Notes: a model not told the origin generated them from the letters alone. DNA of 64,000 nucleotides from Corynespora cassiicola (GCA_022059125.1 JAEUWY010000004.1:4278001-4342000), one strand, 5' to 3'; positions 45,624 through 56,681 are shown, counted from the stretch's first letter. A program made the numbers and translations.

Positions 45624-46547
45624 ACCACCCTTCCTACCTAACCTATCTACACTTGGGTACACACGCACACACACTACGGGGCGGGACCCGCACGCCCAAA
45701 CGCACGAGGGTCTGAGACGAGCACGGCTCTGCAGAGGGTGCAGAAGGTGCAATGCACGTGCTCCCTTCTTTTTCTTTTATTTTTTTTCCTCTGCAGGGCT
45801 TGGAGGGTCTTGATGGTGGGGTGGGCGGGGTGTGTGGGGTTGAGAGAGTGTGGGTGTGGGTGTGGTGCCCGGCTGGCTGATGTTTCTAGCTTGGGCTTGG
45901 GTTTGGGTTGCATTGGGCTGGGCTTGAGCGGAGGGGTGCAAATGCCTCTTTTTTTTATTTACAATATTTTTGCCATCGCTACAACAAAGTCTGGGAGTGG
46001 CTGGGTGCGTGCATGTGTTGAGGCAGGTCGACGAAAAGAAACAGAGGTTTAGGTTAAGGTTCGGAAGTGTATGCGCGTGCTATGCCGTGCGCGGACTCGC
46101 AGCAGCATGCGCATGTAGGCAGCCTGCTGGAGTGTAGGGGCAACTTGACGCGGTTCAAAGTGTGTGCAAGGACGTGAAATGGCCGAATGCCGCCGCGTTG
46201 ATTTCGATTTGAAACGCTTATATATATATATGGACTGCGTAACCCGGGACATGCTCTTGATCTGACCACGGGAAGCCAGCCCGCCAGCGCTACGTGCCGT
46301 GTTTGGTAGGATAGCATCAAGCGGACGGAATGGCTAGCCGACAGCTGTCCGTGGGCTATTTATATCCTAGCATGACGATATACCATTCTTGTTCTTCTTC
46401 CTCTTCTGGCGTGTCCGGCAGGTTACCGGCGTCGTGTCGAGTATAGCGCATAGTTAGGAGATGCTCAAACCCAGCCATTTAGGTAAGGAACGACCGACTG
46501 CATTCTTCTCATCCTCCAATTGGGAACTTGCACATGTCCTCCTTCAC

Positions 46548-47702
46548 TCATGAATCTCTCTCGCGAACCTGTTCCACGCGGTTAACTACCCGATCCAATA
46601 GAGAGACTAGCTCATCGCTGACGAAACCAGGGCTGTCTTTCTGGATAAAATGCCCGCAGCCGACGGCGACAATTGGTCCAATGGCGCGTTCTTCGTCGGT
46701 AATCTTGCAGAGCCCTTCATTGTATCTCTGCCATACCGGATTCAAAAAGGTCATGGTGAGTATCTTGGGAGTGTGCAGGCTTCCCGTGTAGCACTGTTCT
46801 GCGAATTCTTCCCAGTCGTGGCCGACAACTGTCAGGTAGGGGCCCTGGCCGCCGACACCTACGAGCTTGGGGCCATCTGCATCTGGAAGTAGTTTTGCAA
46901 GGTTTCGGCGGGAGAGGCCTTCTTCATTGGGCACGTCTGGGTGGAATATTTTTCGGTACGTTTCTCGTGTCTCGCGTACATCTTTGATGGAAGAGCCAGG
47001 GGGTAACGTGTTCGGGTCGAAGCCTGGTACGTCGGGGTCGGGCCAAATGCTGACTTGATCGGAGTTTGCCATGATTGAATCCAATAATAAAAGCCCAGAG
47101 ACGGTGCCTGGGTATGCCTGTGCGAACAGCCGGGCTATGGCGCAGCCTATCGAGTTGCCGATGAGAATGAGCGATGGAAAGTTGGTAGGATTGTTGATGT
47201 CGAGATGTTCCTTCCAAATCTGTAGAGTGAATTGACGGAGTGCATGAGCCGCGGATCGCACATCATGACCATGGCATGGAGGTGGATCTTTGTCGTCTGG
47301 GTCGTGGTCTGAATCGCCTTGGCCGTAGCGATCGTAGCTCAAGAGAGCAGGGTAGGGTAGATTTGCGTTTATCCTCTTTTCCAGGAACGATTGGATGGAT
47401 GCTTCCCAGGAGTCCCGCGGAAGAATGAGGCCGTTCAGGAACACGACTAGGCTCTGGGCGAAGGGATTGGGGTGGTAGGGCTTTGATTTGGAGGCCGGGT
47501 AGTATGTGTAGTGGATCTGGGCCCCAGGCTTGTTCTCCAGGGCTATGGATGACACTTCAGGGACGGGAAAGGGCGCAATCTCCTCTTCCGAGGACTGATT
47601 GGACATGGTAGGCTTCGGCAACGGAATCTGGACCTGAGAACGTCCTGCTCTTTTCAGCTGGCCCTCTCGAGGCTGGCTCATGTTGGCGATTTGGCCTGCC
47701 AT
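46548..47702 (-). CDS. Alpha/beta-hydrolase fold protein
   Basis: Intronless, 384 residues from the first in-frame ATG (47702-47700). The hydrolase core starts near residue 70: an IHYTYYP strand, LVVFLNGLILPRDSWEASI (oxyanion-side loop), ALLSYDRYGQGDSDHDPDD, then nucleophile elbow LILIGNSIGCAIARLF with Ser184, an acidic residue probably in GLLLLDSIMAN or the later TVVGHDWEEF segment, and catalytic His351 in VGCGHFIQKDSPGFV. No signal peptide, so likely cytosolic. Substrate unknown: esterase, epoxide hydrolase-like and thioesterase roles are all possible. The first 50 residues are basic and poorly conserved in appearance, so the true start may be at a later ATG. Confidence 0.85.
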   Translation of the reverse strand: MAGQIANMSQPREGQLKRAGRSQVQIPLPKPTMSNQSSEEEIAPFPVPEVSSIALENKPGAQIHYTYYPASKSKPYHPNPFAQSLVVFLNGLILPRDSWEASIQSFLEKRINANLPYPALLSYDRYGQGDSDHDPDDKDPPPCHGHDVRSAAHALRQFTLQIWKEHLDINNPTNFPSLILIGNSIGCAIARLFAQAYPGTVSGLLLLDSIMANSDQVSIWPDPDVPGFDPNTLPPGSSIKDVRETRETYRKIFHPDVPNEEGLSRRNLAKLLPDADGPKLVGVGGQGPYLTVVGHDWEEFAEQCYTGSLHTPKILTMTFLNPVWQRYNEGLCKITDEERAIGPIVAVGCGHFIQKDSPGFVSDELVSLLDRVVNRVEQVRERDS

Positions 47703-49078
47703 GGACTTCACGCTTGGATATCTCGTGATGTACAGAAGATGCAGCCGGCCGGAAGGTCGGGTCAAGGCTCCGGATGGAGACACAACTATGACGACTTGAC
47801 TGGACAGACACTGGCCAAGTTACTCGCAGCGTCCGAGGACGAAGAGGGCGCTCGCAGAGGCAGGAAAAAGAGAAGAAACAGCCATGTACTGACGCGAACA
47901 ACAACGGGCAGGCCTGCGACGGAACAAGGCGCCGGGCTCGGACAATGCAGCTAGAGGAGGGCTGCAGAAGCGAAGTGGTTTCCTAATGCGGAAGGCGGGA
48001 GATATCAACAGCAGACGGAAGGGGTCGGAAGCAGGTTTTGTCCTCAACAACCACCACGGCCGGGCGTGTATAAAAGCAGCACAACGGCCCGTCTGGGTTT
48101 CACGGCCTGTCAGGCGGCAGCGGTCCCTTCGGTGGTTCGTGTTACCCCTCAATGCTTGTTGCTCCGCTCGATCCCCAGGCGTCCCTCTGGAGCGGCGAGG
48201 CTGCGGGCGCAAGGCAGCCTGTGTTGGTTGGCCCTACTCGGTGCGATGGCGCGGGGGATGCAGCAGACGCAGGGAAGCCGGTCCCACGTCAGAGAAGAGG
48301 TGAAGAATGAGAAGGGCAGCGGCAGCCACAGCAGGCGGGCGGATTTGCATGGCAGCAGGTGGAGGGTGGGCGGGTCTGTCGCCGCCAAGCGGGCAGCAGC
48401 AGCGGCAGCAGGCCGGCACGAAGAGCCACCGTGCCTCGGAACCACGGCGCAGGCCCAGCATGGCAGAGGCCTTCTCGAAAGAGACAATTCTAGAGCCGGG
48501 ATGCGGGCCACGGGCTCAGGGCGCAGGGCAGGGCGCAGGGCAGGGTGCGACTGCAGGACAGCATTCCGGGCGGCGGGTAGGGGTGTCGGAGCCGGAGCAG
48601 TGGGGACACGCACAGGACGCACAGCACGCTGAGGACGGCGATCGGCCAGGCACCCTATGACGTGGGCGGCCGAAACTGTGTTTGTCCCTTCTCTCCCTCG
48701 TCCGCGTCGACGCTGTTGACACGCCGATTCGCGCGCTAAACACTCTCGCATTTAACATGGGAAACCGCCCTGTGTTGTTTTTCTCAGCCCTGCCTCACCG
48801 CCAACTCACCCGGACGTCATCCCGTCATCACTCGACCTCGCACCGCCCTCCCACGCCCGCCCTCGCACTCCCACGCCCATTAGCTACCCACATCGCGCAC
48901 ATCGCGCACATCGCGCCCATCGCGCTGCAACCGGCCCGCCGTGCTCTCGACCACGCGAGATCTTCGGGCCCAGCCCTCCAGCCCAATCACCGCCGCCCAC
49001 ACCACCTCCTCGACGGGCCCCGTCTTTTTAGGCCTGTTCACGCTGTCAGACATCCCTCCTAGCGTCCACCGCATAATC
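47703..49078. other. Divergent upstream region (hydrolase / proline-rich protein gene)
   Basis: 1.4 kb, GC-rich with CAGCAG and GCAGGGC direct repeats (48395-48410, 48518-48546) and a (CACATCGCG)n repeat near 48890-48924. No gene or RNA recognised. Confidence 0.55.
48891..48925. repeat. (CACATCGCG)n 9-bp repeat
   Basis: Three to four tandem 9-mers, the last copy changed to CCCATCGCG, in the presumed leader of the following gene. Confidence 0.85.
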
Positions 49079-49870
49079 ATGGCCCTCTCGAATTACGTCG
49101 ACGCCTCGGTGCAGACTGATATTGCTGGCCTGGCGAAGCATCCCTCCCTCCGTCCTGCTCCTCTCTCGCTCTCGCCCCGGAGAGACGCAACCACGCCCCC
49201 AGACGACATGCTCGCCGAAAAGATTCGCCTGCCACCCCAGAGCATGCCAAACATGGCCCCCTCCCACACTTCCCCCACGCTTCTTTTGCGCCGCAAGAAC
49301 CGTCCTGCCATGGTGGCCCGCATCTCACTGCCTCCAATCCACTACGACGATGACGCCCCCAACTCGCCCCCTCCCACCGAGACTGCCATGTCCCCGCTCC
49401 CGGCCGCCAACAAGCTGCACGCCGGCCATACCCCGATAATACCTCAGGCCCTGTCTCCGCTCCCCCTTCCTGGAGACAAGTCTACTGGCCCCTCTACCCC
49501 TGAGCCACTGGACGAGCTGGACGAAGCCCTGACTGGTCCCCTTACCCTACCTGCCCAGCCGACCGACGGGGCTGCAGACCGTATCGAATTGAAGGCCCTT
49601 GACGCCGAGCTGGAGAAGATTGCCAAATCGCAAAAGCTGGCCGATCCCGACGATTCTGAGGACATCTTGGCTCGCAAGGCTGCAGAAAACGCCGGCCAGC
49701 CCGACCCAGAGAAGACGGTTCCAGAGATGGCGATTCCAGAAAGGGTGGTTTCGGAAAAATCCGCCACGGTGCCTCGCAGGAGGTCGTCGACAGAGGACGT
49801 CGAAGTCGTTGATGGCGTCATTCTCAAGAAGCCCAAAATGAACATGGGCGCGCCCCTCGGCCAGGCCTAA
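49079..49870 (+). CDS. Hypothetical proline-rich protein
   Basis: Intronless, 263 residues from ATG 49079 (ALSNYVDASVQTDIAG). Pro/Ser/Thr-rich and mostly disordered, with one short helix-prone segment (IELKALDAELEKIAKSQKLA) and a basic RRRSSTED site near the C-terminus that could be a phosphorylation site. An upstream in-frame ATG at 48941 would add 46 residues of low-complexity sequence. No family recognised; GC-rich codon bias like the neighbours supports real coding. Confidence 0.6.
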   Translation: MALSNYVDASVQTDIAGLAKHPSLRPAPLSLSPRRDATTPPDDMLAEKIRLPPQSMPNMAPSHTSPTLLLRRKNRPAMVARISLPPIHYDDDAPNSPPPTETAMSPLPAANKLHAGHTPIIPQALSPLPLPGDKSTGPSTPEPLDELDEALTGPLTLPAQPTDGAADRIELKALDAELEKIAKSQKLADPDDSEDILARKAAENAGQPDPEKTVPEMAIPERVVSEKSATVPRRRSSTEDVEVVDGVILKKPKMNMGAPLGQA

Positions 49871-50947
49871 AAACTTTAATTCCAGGGACCCGCTGCAGCA
49901 TCGACAGGGGTTGGGTCGGGTTCCTCGAACAACATCACGAAGGACATGGGAAATGATTTTTGGACGGACGGCGTATGATTGTTGGGGGGTACGACGCTGG
50001 TCGACTCGACTCGATTCAGCATTTCCAGCGGGGGATGGACATGGCGTTTTTTTGTTTTCCAAGTTGGCTGAAAGTGGATTTTGTTGGAATTGAATGGGCA
50101 AGGGCAATACCCGTGGTCCCCCTCCCAATCCATAGACAGGCGTCACCCGGGAACGGTATGCATGGCCGCTCGCTGCAAAAGCCTGATCAGCGACGGCGGG
50201 CCTTCTTAAAGGCCACTCTAGGTACTCGACTGATTGCAGTCAAATCACAAAACCAAGCAGGACATGTTTTTCATATGATGTGCCAAGGTCAATCTACCCA
50301 AAACCTCAACCTCCAACCCTGGACTATTGGTACCCCGCATGGAGCATCTCACAAACCATGAATGACTTAGACTTTTGCAACCGTCAACTCTCTTATCTGG
50401 CTACCTGCCTACATCAATCTATCTTGTGCATCTCGGTGCCCCTCTCTTTCATTGGATCCACTCTCGGCCAACAAATGGCAGACGCCGGTGCTAGTTTACA
50501 ACTACCTGTATCATCGGAAGTCCGTAGAAGGATCATGCAGCGGGCCGTCACTCTGCTGTCGGCAGTACATTAGGGCCTTGGGCACGCCTACCGCAGAAGC
50601 TTCTATTGGGTGCCGGTGCTCGTTTGGACTAGGTGCTTCGCTTGGTATGCATGCATGGCAGGGGAGACATATTAGGACATGGGGTTTCCCCTCTCGAAAA
50701 CATTGCATTCACAATATGGATGTCTCCAAAAGGCTGGAGAAGGATCGCTTGGCGCATTTGGGAGGCGGATGAAGTTGATCTTTGTGGCATATTATCGGCA
50801 GGTGGCGTGGCGTGGAGGGAAGTTCGGGTATTGAGGTGCTCATGGTAGGTGGGGACTCTATAAGTATAGCCATGCCCGGTTTTCTCCTTCAAACAATCCC
50901 TTGCATATTCAATTCTTAAAAAAAAAAAAGGTGCAGGTTCAGCAATC
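49871..50947. other. Intergenic region and GMC oxidoreductase promoter
   Basis: About 1.08 kb. The left part is the 3' region of the proline-rich gene; the right 100 bp hold a TATA-like element and an A12 run (50919-50930) in the leader of the oxidoreductase gene. No gene seen. Confidence 0.5.
50859..50864 (+). promoter_or_regulatory. TATA-like element of the GMC oxidoreductase gene
   Basis: TATAAG 84 nt upstream of the ATG, inside CTCTATAAGTATAGC. Confidence 0.45.
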
Positions 50948-52927
50948 ATGGGGTTTCTGAACCAATTCCTTCTACATATCCTCGGAACGTCATTACTCGG
51001 TCTTGCGCTAGCGCAAGATGTCTACGACTACATCGTCGTAGGTTCCGGACCTGGGGGCGGCCCATTGGCATCGAACCTTGCCCGCGCAAACTACAGCGTC
51101 CTCTTAATTGAAGCTGGCGACCTTGCCACGCAAGGCGACTCTGGAGATTGGCCTCCACAGATCACTTGGGACTTTTTCGTGAAGCATTATGCAGACGAAA
51201 AGAGAAACATGATGCATAACCACCTGGTGTGGAAGACGAGCGAAGGGAGATACTGGGTGGGTGCGGGCAACAGTACACCTCCCGCCCAAAGCCAATTCTT
51301 GGGCGTGTACTATCCGCGCGGTGCGACAGTGGGAGGTTCTTCGATGATTAATGCCATGTGCACGTAAGATGCTCTTCCCATTCGACTTTGCAAGCCTAAA
51401 TATTGTAATAGGTGGCTCCCCGCCGATTCAGATTGGAATCATATCCATAACCTTACCGGAGATGCATCTTGGAGGTAAATATCCCCTGAACCCATCCCCT
51501 TCCCCAGTGATGTATCTAATAAATCAACCCCTAGCGCCGAAAACATGCGCAAAATCTTCCAACGCATCGAAAAGAACCACTACCTACCCAACGGCACCAC
51601 TGGCCACGGCTTCAACGGCTACTTCGAGACGAACATGGAAAAACCCACAAACGTCACCCAACCCGTCCTAGGCGTGATCCAAGCCATCGCGCAAAACTTT
51701 TCCATGTCGACGGCCCAGACCGATATCACCGCCATGATGGGCTCCGACGCCAACTTCCTGGATCCACAGCGCGACTGGACGACAGGAATCTGGGGGCTGC
51801 CGAGGCACAGAAAAGCAGACGGCTCGCGCTACAGCTCCAGAGACTACATCCAGGACACAATCAGCGCGGGATTTCCCCTGACGCTCCGCACCAACAGCCT
51901 CGCGACAAAAGTCCTCTTCTCAAACGCCTCATCAGCCTCTGCATGCGGCGCCCAACCCCGCGCCACCGCCCTCCAATACCTCGCCGGAAAGTCCCTCTAC
52001 AGGGCAGACGCCCGCTACTCGCCTTCGTCTGCCAACGGCGTGTCCAAGACTGCCACCGCGCGCAAGGAAATCGTCCTCAGCGGCGGAACCTTCAACACGC
52101 CCCAACTCCTCATGCTCTCCGGCATCGGCCCCGCCGCCCACCTCTCCTCGCTCTCCATCCCGCTCCTCGTCGACTCCCCCGGCGTGGGCGCGAACCTGCA
52201 GGACAACCAAGAGATGCCGATAATCGGGCACGCGACGCTCGCCGAGGGCGAAGAGGATACGGGTGAGGCGTCCCAGCCCATCATCCACGCCACGACGAGC
52301 TTCTCGCCCGACGGCGAGCGCGACATGTTCACGTTCCAGGGCCGGTTTGCGTTCCGCGGCTTCTGGCCCAGCAACCAGTCCAATGCGGCGCTGCCTGTGG
52401 ACCCGCCCGATCGCGTGTACGGCATCAGCATGGTGAAGGGGAAGCCGCAGAACACCAAGGGATATGTGCGGTTGGCGTCGGCGGATCCGCAGGATGTGCC
52501 AGAGATCAACTTCATGCTGTACGAAGAGGGGGCGGAGACGGACATGGGCGCGCTCAAGGAGACGATTGCGTGGGGGAGGAGGATGTATGCGGCAGCCAAG
52601 GGGGTGACGGTACAGGCTGTGGAGCCGCCGTGTACTAAAGGTGTGGATGAGCAGGGTGGGTGTGGGAGTGAGGACGAGGAGTGGATTGTTGGGCAGACGT
52701 TTGGGCATCATCCAACGAGTACGGTGGCGATTGGCAAGGACGGGGATAGTGCGGCAGTGTTGGATGGGCGGTTCCGGGTGCGGGGGGTAAAGGGATTGAG
52801 GGTCGTGGATGCGAGCGTTTTCCCAAAGATTCCGGGCGTGTTTCCTGTGGTGAGCACATTTATGATTAGTGAGAAGGCGAGTGACGTGCTAAAGGAGGAT
52901 GCGGCCAAGGACGTGTGCGCGCCTTGA
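50948..52927 (+). CDS. Secreted GMC (glucose-methanol-choline) oxidoreductase
   Basis: Exons 50948-51363, 51412-51474 and 51535-52927 give 623 residues. A signal peptide (residues 1-22, FLLHILGTSLLGLALA) precedes the FAD-binding motif DYIVVGSGPGGGPLASNLA and LLIEAGD. The GMC signature YYPRGATVGGSSMINAM (PROSITE-type signature 1) spans the first splice site, and LSGGTFNTPQLLMLSGIG (signature 2) is at about 360. The C-terminal active site has GHHPTSTVAIG with His551-His552; the usual second His/Asn is not obvious in VFPKIPGVFPVVSTF. Substrate (alcohol, sugar or aryl alcohol) cannot be read. The stop is only 55 nt from the convergent TCD stop. Confidence 0.93.
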
Positions 52928-52982
52928 TGGGTATTGATTCGTCTATGTCTTGGTAGTATCTTGACTCGGTCGAATACACTGT

Positions 52983-54614
52983 TTACCTGAATCGGGCAAA
53001 CTGCTCCTCTTCTGCCAACTTTGCTCGCACTACATTGATAATCTTCTGGTCGTATAATTGTTCAGGCTGCGTATCTCCCTTCAGGATTTCTTTTTCGTGT
53101 TTGGCGGCCTCTTCTTTCGTCATGCAGACCAGGTCCTTCATCTGCAACAACGAATTCTTCTGGCCGGGGGTCCGCTCGTCGATGATGGGCCCAGAGGGCT
53201 TGTTCCAGCGGATCAAACAAAGCCTTGTTGCAAGTCCACTGATGATGCTTCGACCATGATACACTTCTTCGATCAGGTATCCGACATCATCCTGTGTAAT
53301 GGGGATCCGGAGTCCCTGGGTATCAAATCCTTGGGCCCTGGCTATCCTGTCTTCCGAGCCCTGCAATGCACCCAAAATGCCCTCGTACATCTTATCACGA
53401 GATTTGGAAGGGAGATACTCGTGCGGGTAGCCGGTGATTTCGAGAATGACGTGGTTGGCGACGGCAAGACCGAAGATGGCTGGCATCGTGCCCAACACAG
53501 GAAGAATCCTCACACGGAAATCTGGCAAAACACCCAAGTCGCCTACGTCTCCCTTGGCAAATTCAGCTTCGGGGAGCGGAAGAAGTTCAGCCTTTCCGGG
53601 ACCCGGTCTCTCAGATGAATATACGACGTTGATTCCATCCTTGACGCCGAGGGCTCGCAGTCTTCTCCTGGTTGATTTGGAAAGAGCGTCGTCAGTGCTG
53701 TTGGAAATGTCTCCTATGAAAATCTTGGTGGGATCCGACTTGCAGCCAGCGCCCATGGAAGAAATGACCTTGAGGTTGTTCTTGTGGCAGTAATGGAGCA
53801 GTGCCACTTTACTGTCAATGTTGTCAATGGCATCAATGACAAAAGTAGGTGCTTGTCCATTCATCGGTGCTAACTGCGATTCCGCAGTTTCTTTACTGAA
53901 GAGCTCGTTTCGGCAATCAAAGTGAGTCCATGGAGTGATCTGTTCTAGCCGTTTGCGAATGCAGTGCACCTTTGGAGTTCCCACATCGGCCAAAGTTGCA
54001 ACGGCGTGTCGGTTGAGGGATGATAAAGTTACCTGGTCGAAATCGATTAGGCGGATCTTGGAACACCCTGAACGAGCAAGGGCAGAAGTCGCGTGTGAGC
54101 CAACGCCACCGCAGCCAACAACAATCACAAAGGCGTTGCGGAGCTTTTCGAGTCCTCCATCTTTCAAAAACACCCTATTCCTCGCAAGCTGCTCTAGGAT
54201 AAGATCTAGCTGCGAGTAAGCAATGCGGCATTGAATGGGTTGAGAAGATGATACTAACCGTCGTCATAGTCTCCTTTGCGTGCTCTAGCAGCCAATGCCA
54301 TGCTTCGTTCATCCTCTTTGCTGGGTGGAAATACAGTAGATGCAGCACCATATTCGGTCAGCTTCTATACGTTAGCTAGTTCTGCTCACCATCAAAAACC
54401 GGTTGATGATGCCTGGCGCTATCGTACTCACTTTTTGGGCTTGGTGTCCCTCGCTGAGCTCTGGTATGGACGCTTTCAAGTCGGCCACCCTGTACATGCG
54501 CCGCGCCTTCTGCAAACCGAGAATCGCACTCCCTACCACAGCTCCGGACACGACAGCCGTCGTGATGAGCTGGGCTTTATGCGACTCCGTCGCCCGAGAT
54601 ATCCACGTGGGCAT
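52983..54614 (-). CDS. tRNA threonylcarbamoyladenosine dehydratase (TcdA/Tcd1-2 family)
   Basis: Exons 54614-54432, 54364-54259 and 54205-52983 give 503 residues. The N-terminus has a membrane anchor (LITTAVVSGAVVGSAILGL, about 17-35), matching yeast Tcd1/Tcd2 at the mitochondrial outer membrane. The E1-like domain follows: LILEQLARNRVFL, then VIVVGCGGVGSHATSALARSG with the ATP-binding GxGGVG, IRLIDFDQVTLSSLNRHAVA and VIDAIDNIDSKVALLHYC. This enzyme uses ATP to cyclise t6A37 to ct6A in ANN-decoding tRNAs. The acceptor of intron 2 is GCAGCTAG, chosen over the nearer GCAG because it preserves DDDLILEQ. Convergent with the GMC gene and divergent from NUC1. Confidence 0.93.
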
Positions 54615-55017
54615 TTGGACAGGCGAGAAACAATGAAACCCAGCAACACCAGAAGCTAGAGACTAGCAAATGCAAGGGAGAGGGGATCAATGGTGAGGAT
54701 TTTCAGCGAGAAAAAGTGTATGAACCGTGGAGGGCATCATGGTGTTGACCTTTCAAAGTTTGGATGGACCCTGGGCGCTAGTCCAGAAATGGCAAGGCCC
54801 CGATTGTAGGCTCAATTTCTCCATCGAGCAAAACCCAGATGACCTTGAGCATCCATAGGCGCCGACGAACCACAGGCCGGCACTGGACGCGTCTGAAACC
54901 ATTTGCACGCGCAGTCTGGCCATCTGATCTGAGCCGCAGGTCTGGTTGTTATTAAGGTGTTTGCGCCGCCCCAAACCCGCATTCCAACCTCGCTCCTCTC
55001 CTCGACTTAGCATCACC
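54615..55017. promoter_or_regulatory. Bidirectional promoter TCD / NUC1
   Basis: 403 bp separate two divergent starts whose products both act on mitochondria. No TATA box or other motif stands out, so the regulatory label rests on gene arrangement only. Confidence 0.5.
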
Positions 55018-56019
55018 ATGTCCAAAGTCACACTCGCGGTTATTGCCGCTGCTGGTGCAGCTACCGGCGCTGCAGCGACCGCGGCATTCTATTCTACCAG
55101 CTCCAGAAAGGAGCCTACGGCCGTTATTCAGCCTGCTCCCGTCACCGCTCCTCCGCGATCAGCTGCACAAGCTGTCCCACCGATTCCTGCCCCCACGGCC
55201 GCTGCCAAAGCAGCTGTAGCACTGAAACCACCGGTCGACCCCAACGGCCTCTTTCAGTACGGCTTCCCTGGCCCCGTCGCCGACCTCCGTCCTGCGGCCT
55301 CCCTCACATCGTCGTATGACCGCCGAACACGAAACCCAGCGTGGGTCGCAGAGCACATCACCCCCGAGTCGCTCGCAAACAACAATGCGGACCGCAAGCA
55401 CAGTGTATTTGTCGAGGATGTCTCCATACCAGAGATGTTCCGCGCAAAGCTGAAGGACTACTTCCGCTCGGGATACGACCGGGGGCACCAGGTCCCAGCC
55501 GCAGATGCCAAGTGGAGCCAGGAAGCCATGGACGATACATTCTCTTTGAGCAACATGTGTCCGCAAGTTGGTGATGGCTTCAACCGCGACTACTGGGCGC
55601 ATTTCGAGGACTTTTGCCGCAGGTTGACGCACCGCTACCCTTCGGTCCGCATTGTCACTGGCCCCCTGTATCTGCCAAAGCGCGACCCTGATGGCAAGTG
55701 GAGGGTTAGCTACGAGGTCATTGGATCCCCGCCAAACGTTGCTGTGCCCACGCACTTTTACAAGGTCATCTTTGCCGAGGACGGAAAGCAGGGTGGAAAT
55801 GTCGCATTGGGAGCTTTTGTCCTGCCCAATGACAGGATCGACAACAAGAAGCCTTTGAAAGACTTTGAGGTCCCTCTCGAGGTTGTTGAACGTGCTAGCG
55901 GCCTGGAGTTTGCTTCCAAGCTTGAGCCATCACGGAGGAAGCGCCTCTGCCAGGAGATGGAGTGCTCGTTGATTGTGAAGGAATACAAGAAGAGGCAAGA
56001 GAGCTTCGGAAAGAACTAA
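55018..56019 (+). CDS. nuc1: Mitochondrial nuclease NUC1 (endonuclease G family)
   Basis: Intronless, 333 residues from the ATG at 55018. An N-terminal hydrophobic Ala-rich segment (VTLAVIAAAGAATGAAATAA) serves as membrane anchor/import signal. The DNA/RNA non-specific endonuclease domain follows: QYGFPGP, SYDRRTRNPAWVAEHIT and the active-site YDRGHQVPAADAK with His157 of the DRGH motif, then FSLSNMCPQVGDGFNRDYWAHFE with the metal-binding Asn. Family members degrade DNA and RNA in mitochondria and during programmed cell death. The C-terminus KRLCQEMECSLIVKEY is as in fungal NUC1. Confidence 0.96.
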   Translation: MSKVTLAVIAAAGAATGAAATAAFYSTSSRKEPTAVIQPAPVTAPPRSAAQAVPPIPAPTAAAKAAVALKPPVDPNGLFQYGFPGPVADLRPAASLTSSYDRRTRNPAWVAEHITPESLANNNADRKHSVFVEDVSIPEMFRAKLKDYFRSGYDRGHQVPAADAKWSQEAMDDTFSLSNMCPQVGDGFNRDYWAHFEDFCRRLTHRYPSVRIVTGPLYLPKRDPDGKWRVSYEVIGSPPNVAVPTHFYKVIFAEDGKQGGNVALGAFVLPNDRIDNKKPLKDFEVPLEVVERASGLEFASKLEPSRRKRLCQEMECSLIVKEYKKRQESFGKN

Positions 56020-56330
56020 GCTATCATAGCTGCCAGCATCCAATGCAGCAGTCTCGTGTATTCTCAATGTATTCCAATCTGTTAGCATAGTTGAGCGAGG
56101 TCGGTCTCTGCACCACATGAAAGTTTTGGTATCAGTCCAATTGATCCTTTTACGTGTATTTGCGTACAATATAGTACAAGTTCGTGATGCCGCCCAATGC
56201 GTACCATCTAATGTGTCCGCATCCCTAGTGTACAAGTCGGCCGATGTGCTGTCAGTATGACGAGCTCGTCCATGATCGATCCAGCTCTGATCCCTCCTCT
56301 TTTTTTCCATTCATTCGTTCCATTACTCCA
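56020..56330. other. Convergent 3' region (NUC1 / TIM13)
   Basis: About 310 bp with nothing beyond expected 3' sequence. Confidence 0.5.
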
Positions 56331-56681
56331 TTACAACATGCCGCCTTGCTTCGACTCCTGCTGTATCCGGGCAACGTATTGCTTTGAGACGGTGTTCCAG
56401 GCGGACATGTACTTCTCCATGCAGGATGTGAAGCAGGTTTCTTCGCCTTTGGAGAGGGAGGCACCGGGCTTGGGGACGCAGCGCTCGAAGCAGTGCTCGT
56501 TGAGTTTCTGGATAGATCATCAGCGACCTGATATTGAATCGGCTTAAACGGCAGAAAGACGCACCTCGACGAGCATGCGCGCGTTCTGCATGGCGGCCTC
56601 CTGCTGCACCTGGCGCATAATCTGCGTCTTGGGGTCGTTGGGCGAGAAGGCGCTCATGCCGGAAGCACCGAGAGAGTCCAT
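56331..56681 (-). CDS. tim13: Mitochondrial intermembrane-space chaperone TIM13
   Basis: Exons 56681-56565 and 56507-56331 (57-nt intron) give 97 residues, the usual small-Tim size. The twin CX3C motif is present: CFERC before the loop and CFTSC after it, with the helix EKYMSAWNTVSKQYVARIQQ following, which matches Tim13 rather than Tim8, Tim9 or Tim10. The N-terminal helix QIMRQVQQEAAMQNARMLVE precedes the first pair. Tim13 forms the 70-kDa complex with Tim8 that escorts hydrophobic precursors across the intermembrane space. Divergent from the lectin gene. Confidence 0.93.

Larger units (their letters stand above)
44272..46547. other. Microsatellite-dense convergent intergenic region
   Basis: 2.3 kb between the 3' ends of the hypothetical gene (+) and the alpha/beta hydrolase gene (-). 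Simple repeats are frequent: T8 and G6-8 runs, (CATA)n, (GAG)n, (GGGT)n, (GGCT)n, (TA)n at 46218-46231 and many short TG/GT tracts. No gene, tRNA or inverted repeat recognised; every open frame is repeat-derived. Confidence 0.6.

Noticed and set aside
48149..48751. 200-codon minus-strand frame and overlapping + frames
   Set aside because: Arg/Pro/Ala/Cys-rich translations of GC repeats in a divergent promoter; no domain.
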